Assembly: GCA_964466185.1 (NCBI GenBank)
Contig: CAYXMS010000017.1
Coordinates: 1 to 31,920 of the forward strand
Direction of reading: 5' to 3'
Origin: CAZTYI01 sp964466185
Lineage (GTDB): Bacteria; Chlamydiota; Chlamydiia; Chlamydiales; SM23-39
DNA: 31,920 bases
The position numbers and the translations under genes were made by a program. Below the pieces are notes generated by a model. It was given only the letters and a program-made list of their open reading frames with translations. It did no database searches and was not told where the DNA came from. Of the stretch, positions 30,013 through 31,920 are shown one piece after another. The first letter of the stretch is position 1; the number at the start of each line of letters is the position of its first letter.

Positions 30013-31737
30013 ATGGCTGGAGAGTCTGGAACAAGAGTAGCTTATTTAACAGATCATAATGCAGGATCTAATAATGGTTTTGTAGGCCGTTTAAATCTTT
30101 ATAATATAAATCCCGATTTTTTTGTGGGTTCTTTAAGCAGAAGGGTTTCCAGGCTTTTTTCTTCTTCTTTTTTTCAATTGAGAACTTCTTTAAATGAAGC
30201 TAAGTTTAACCCTCAAACCAAAAAGGTTGTTCTAATAACAGCTGTGTTATTAGTCGATATTGGTATTTCTGCTGTTACTATTTCTATTCCCGGCCTGTTT
30301 TTTACAATCGTGATTGTCCCATTGTCTTTGTTGAGCAGTATGAAAGAAAAGGTGGCTCTTTGCCAAAAAGATCTGGAAACGAAAAAAGGAGACTTAGAAA
30401 AAAAAATTGTTCTGGTTTCAGTTATTTTGTTAAATCTTGGCTGTTTGCTAACAGCTGCTGTGCCGGTTAATTTCTTTGTTTCTGTTGTTCTAGTGCCTTT
30501 GACTTTTTTTAATTTTGCCCAAATTAAAACTGAAAACATTCTGTATTTAAAAAGCAAGGATCCAGCTAGAAAACAAATTATTCCCGTAACAGACATCAGA
30601 CTTCATTCCAAAACTATGGGTAAATATGGTTATTTTATCAAAGGAATGTGGAAGACGCAAAAAGTGGCGCTTAAATTTTTTAAAATGACAAAAGAAATGA
30701 GCTATAATAACAATGAAAATGCTTCTCAAGAAGAAAAAGCTCAAGAAATTTTTTATTTAAAAAGGTGTAGAGACTATCAAGTTTTTGGAGTTGTGGAATT
30801 ATTAGAAGAAGTTACTGTGCTTGGCGATGATCATGATGGCATTATCATGCAAGATAAGGGTATGGATTTAGCTGAAATATTAAAGCAAAAAACGTTTCCT
30901 GTTTTTGCTTTGCATGAAATAGGATGTATCATTTCTCAGGTTCTGAGAACTTTAGACGCTTTGCATAATTTAAAAGATCAAGAAGATCACGATATTGGAA
31001 TAGTGCATGCAGATTTAAAAATGGAGAATTTGCTTTGTCAACTAACAGATCCTAATCAAAGCTTTATTAACACTGATTCTGAAATAACTTTAATTGATTT
31101 TGGCTTAAGCCATGATAATGTTAGAAAAATTTGGAAGCAGCAAAAAGGCACACCGGAATATATGGCTCCGGAAATCTTTTTACTAAGGCCTCAAGACAGC
31201 AAAGTAGATATGTGGGCATTGGGGGTTATTTTATTTTATTGCATAGGCGGAAAGTGCGGATGTGAGGAATATAGTTTAATGAACAAAATTAATCAAAATT
31301 CTTTATTTGAAAAAATAGTTCTTTTGACAAGAGCAGTGCAGGAAGCACAGAAGAATGCAGGTGCAACAGAGCAAGACGCTTTATCGACAGAGCAATACGC
31401 TTTATTGTTTGAGAATTATCAACAGCAGATAGATCAGATGATAGATGATTATATTGATACTATGGAAAGCGATGGAACGATTTTAGGTGTTTGGAAAAAT
31501 ACTGAGGATAACCAAAAATTGATAACATTGCATGAAGAAGAGGCGAAAAAAGAGGGATTCACACTACAATGGCAATGGCAAGAGGCAGAACAAATCAATA
31601 TCCAGTTGATTGGATCAAAGGATTATTCTGTTTTGAAGCCTTTAATTAAAGGCCTGCTTAAACTAGATCCTCAAAAGCGTTTCAGTGCGCAACAAGCACT
31701 GGAGCTTTTTTCAGAAGCTGCAATTTTAATATCCTAA
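30013..31737 (+). CDS. Ser/Thr protein kinase with two Inc-like bilobed hydrophobic domains
   Basis: The protein has 574 residues. Residues 71-109 and 131-169 are each a pair of hydrophobic helices split by a short turn, and they are copies of each other (V-L-I/V...LL-x-x-G...P...FF...VPL). Such bilobed ~40-residue segments mark chlamydial inclusion-membrane proteins. A eukaryote-like kinase domain follows: glycine-loop-like GKYGYFIKG (203-211), VALKFF with Lys221, HADLKMEN (332-339, Asp334 catalytic, Ala replacing Arg of HRD), DFG (362-364), GTPEYMAPE (379-387), DMWALGV (399-405) and DPQKRFSA (552-559). All residues needed for catalysis are present. About 90 extra residues, rich in Gln and Glu, are inserted before DPQKR. 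AGGGA lies only 3 nt before the ATG, so the start is less certain. A type III secreted inclusion-membrane kinase is inferred. Confidence 0.9.
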   Translation: MAGESGTRVAYLTDHNAGSNNGFVGRLNLYNINPDFFVGSLSRRVSRLFSSSFFQLRTSLNEAKFNPQTKKVVLITAVLLVDIGISAVTISIPGLFFTIVIVPLSLLSSMKEKVALCQKDLETKKGDLEKKIVLVSVILLNLGCLLTAAVPVNFFVSVVLVPLTFFNFAQIKTENILYLKSKDPARKQIIPVTDIRLHSKTMGKYGYFIKGMWKTQKVALKFFKMTKEMSYNNNENASQEEKAQEIFYLKRCRDYQVFGVVELLEEVTVLGDDHDGIIMQDKGMDLAEILKQKTFPVFALHEIGCIISQVLRTLDALHNLKDQEDHDIGIVHADLKMENLLCQLTDPNQSFINTDSEITLIDFGLSHDNVRKIWKQQKGTPEYMAPEIFLLRPQDSKVDMWALGVILFYCIGGKCGCEEYSLMNKINQNSLFEKIVLLTRAVQEAQKNAGATEQDALSTEQYALLFENYQQQIDQMIDDYIDTMESDGTILGVWKNTEDNQKLITLHEEEAKKEGFTLQWQWQEAEQINIQLIGSKDYSVLKPLIKGLLKLDPQKRFSAQQALELFSEAAILIS

Positions 31738-31758
31738 TTACATTTAAGGGAAGTTTTG

Positions 31759-31896
31759 ATGGGAACTCTGACAGAGGTTTTTCAAAGAGGCGATTTATGC
31801 TATGGGCTGGGCAACATTGTTCCTGTTGAGTTTTTCGAGCTACAAAATAGCTTCAGCCTAGTATCTGTAAGCGGCAATTCTACCCATCTTTTTTAA
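31759..31896 (+). CDS. Tiny ORF or gene remnant after the kinase
   Basis: A 45-codon ORF starts 21 nt after the kinase stop with a good ribosome-binding site (AAGGGAAG, 5-12 nt before the ATG). The product begins MGTLTEVFQRGDLCYGLGNI and has no motif I recognise. It may be a real small gene cotranscribed with the kinase or the front of a decayed gene. Confidence 0.4.
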   Translation: MGTLTEVFQRGDLCYGLGNIVPVEFFELQNSFSLVSVSGNSTHLF

Positions 31897-31920
31897 AATT
31901 CACTTTAACCGGCATTCTTT

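Noticed and set aside
30213..30744. Minus-strand ORFs opposite the kinase N-terminal half
   Set aside because: They are shadows of the hydrophobic-domain coding sequence.
1..31920. CRISPR array, prophage, complete insertion sequence or rRNA operon
   Set aside because: No regularly spaced repeats, phage structural genes, transposase or rRNA sequence was seen; the only recombinase-like hint is the 50-residue arm-type domain, which has no catalytic part.

Overview
The window is a piece of chromosome from a member of the Chlamydiota, most likely a Chlamydia-like (environmental, Parachlamydiales-type) symbiont rather than a Chlamydiaceae pathogen. The evidence is gene content and order: rho-coaE-polA-sppA-pgsA-nucleotide transporter, dnaQ-tsaE-DUF2709-like gene, argS/murA, ispF/cysJ and gltX/tsp/euo are blocks I know from Chlamydia genomes. 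The window also has an obligate-intracellular ADP/ATP translocase, the Chlamydia-specific late-gene repressor Euo, and a MurA with the chlamydial Cys-to-Asp active-site change. Base composition is AT-rich, and most genes are on the minus strand.

Layout. 1-1.2 kb: tRNA-Ser(GCU) and an unknown proline-rich protein with a hydrophobic C-terminus. 1.4-11.2 kb, all minus strand: an unknown membrane-anchored protein, rho, coaE, polA, sppA, a CDP-alcohol phosphatidyltransferase, a DedA protein and an NTT translocase. The translocase is driven by a near-consensus promoter about 175 nt upstream of its start codon. 11.5-12.7 kb: pgk. 12.9-14.0 kb: a secreted protein with an internal duplication, plus strand, whose 3' end overlaps dnaQ. 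14.0-16.0 kb: dnaQ-like exonuclease, tsaE and a DUF2709-like gene. 16.3-17.4 kb: leucine-dehydrogenase family gene. 17.4-23.4 kb: a broken small gene, argS, a highly structured intergenic stretch, an unknown exported protein, an EpmB-like radical SAM enzyme, murA and a 447-nt intergenic region full of inverted repeats. 23.4-29.1 kb: ispF, an intact 50-residue basic protein whose broken copy lies near 17.5 kb, cysJ, a 44-residue putative lipoprotein, gltX and tsp. 29.3-31.9 kb: euo with promoter and terminator, then a 574-residue Ser/Thr kinase with two tandem bilobed hydrophobic domains resembling those of inclusion-membrane (Inc) proteins, then a tiny ORF.

How the genes fit together. Most are core information-processing and biosynthesis genes (DNA repair and replication, transcription termination, tRNA charging, CoA, isoprenoid, phospholipid and peptidoglycan precursor synthesis). 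Host-interaction genes are the nucleotide transporter, the secreted proteins, Tsp, and above all the Inc-like kinase, which is the strongest candidate for something undescribed. Euo, immediately upstream of the kinase, is the developmental regulator. Several families of small hairpin repeats lie at gene 3' ends and in intergenic spaces.
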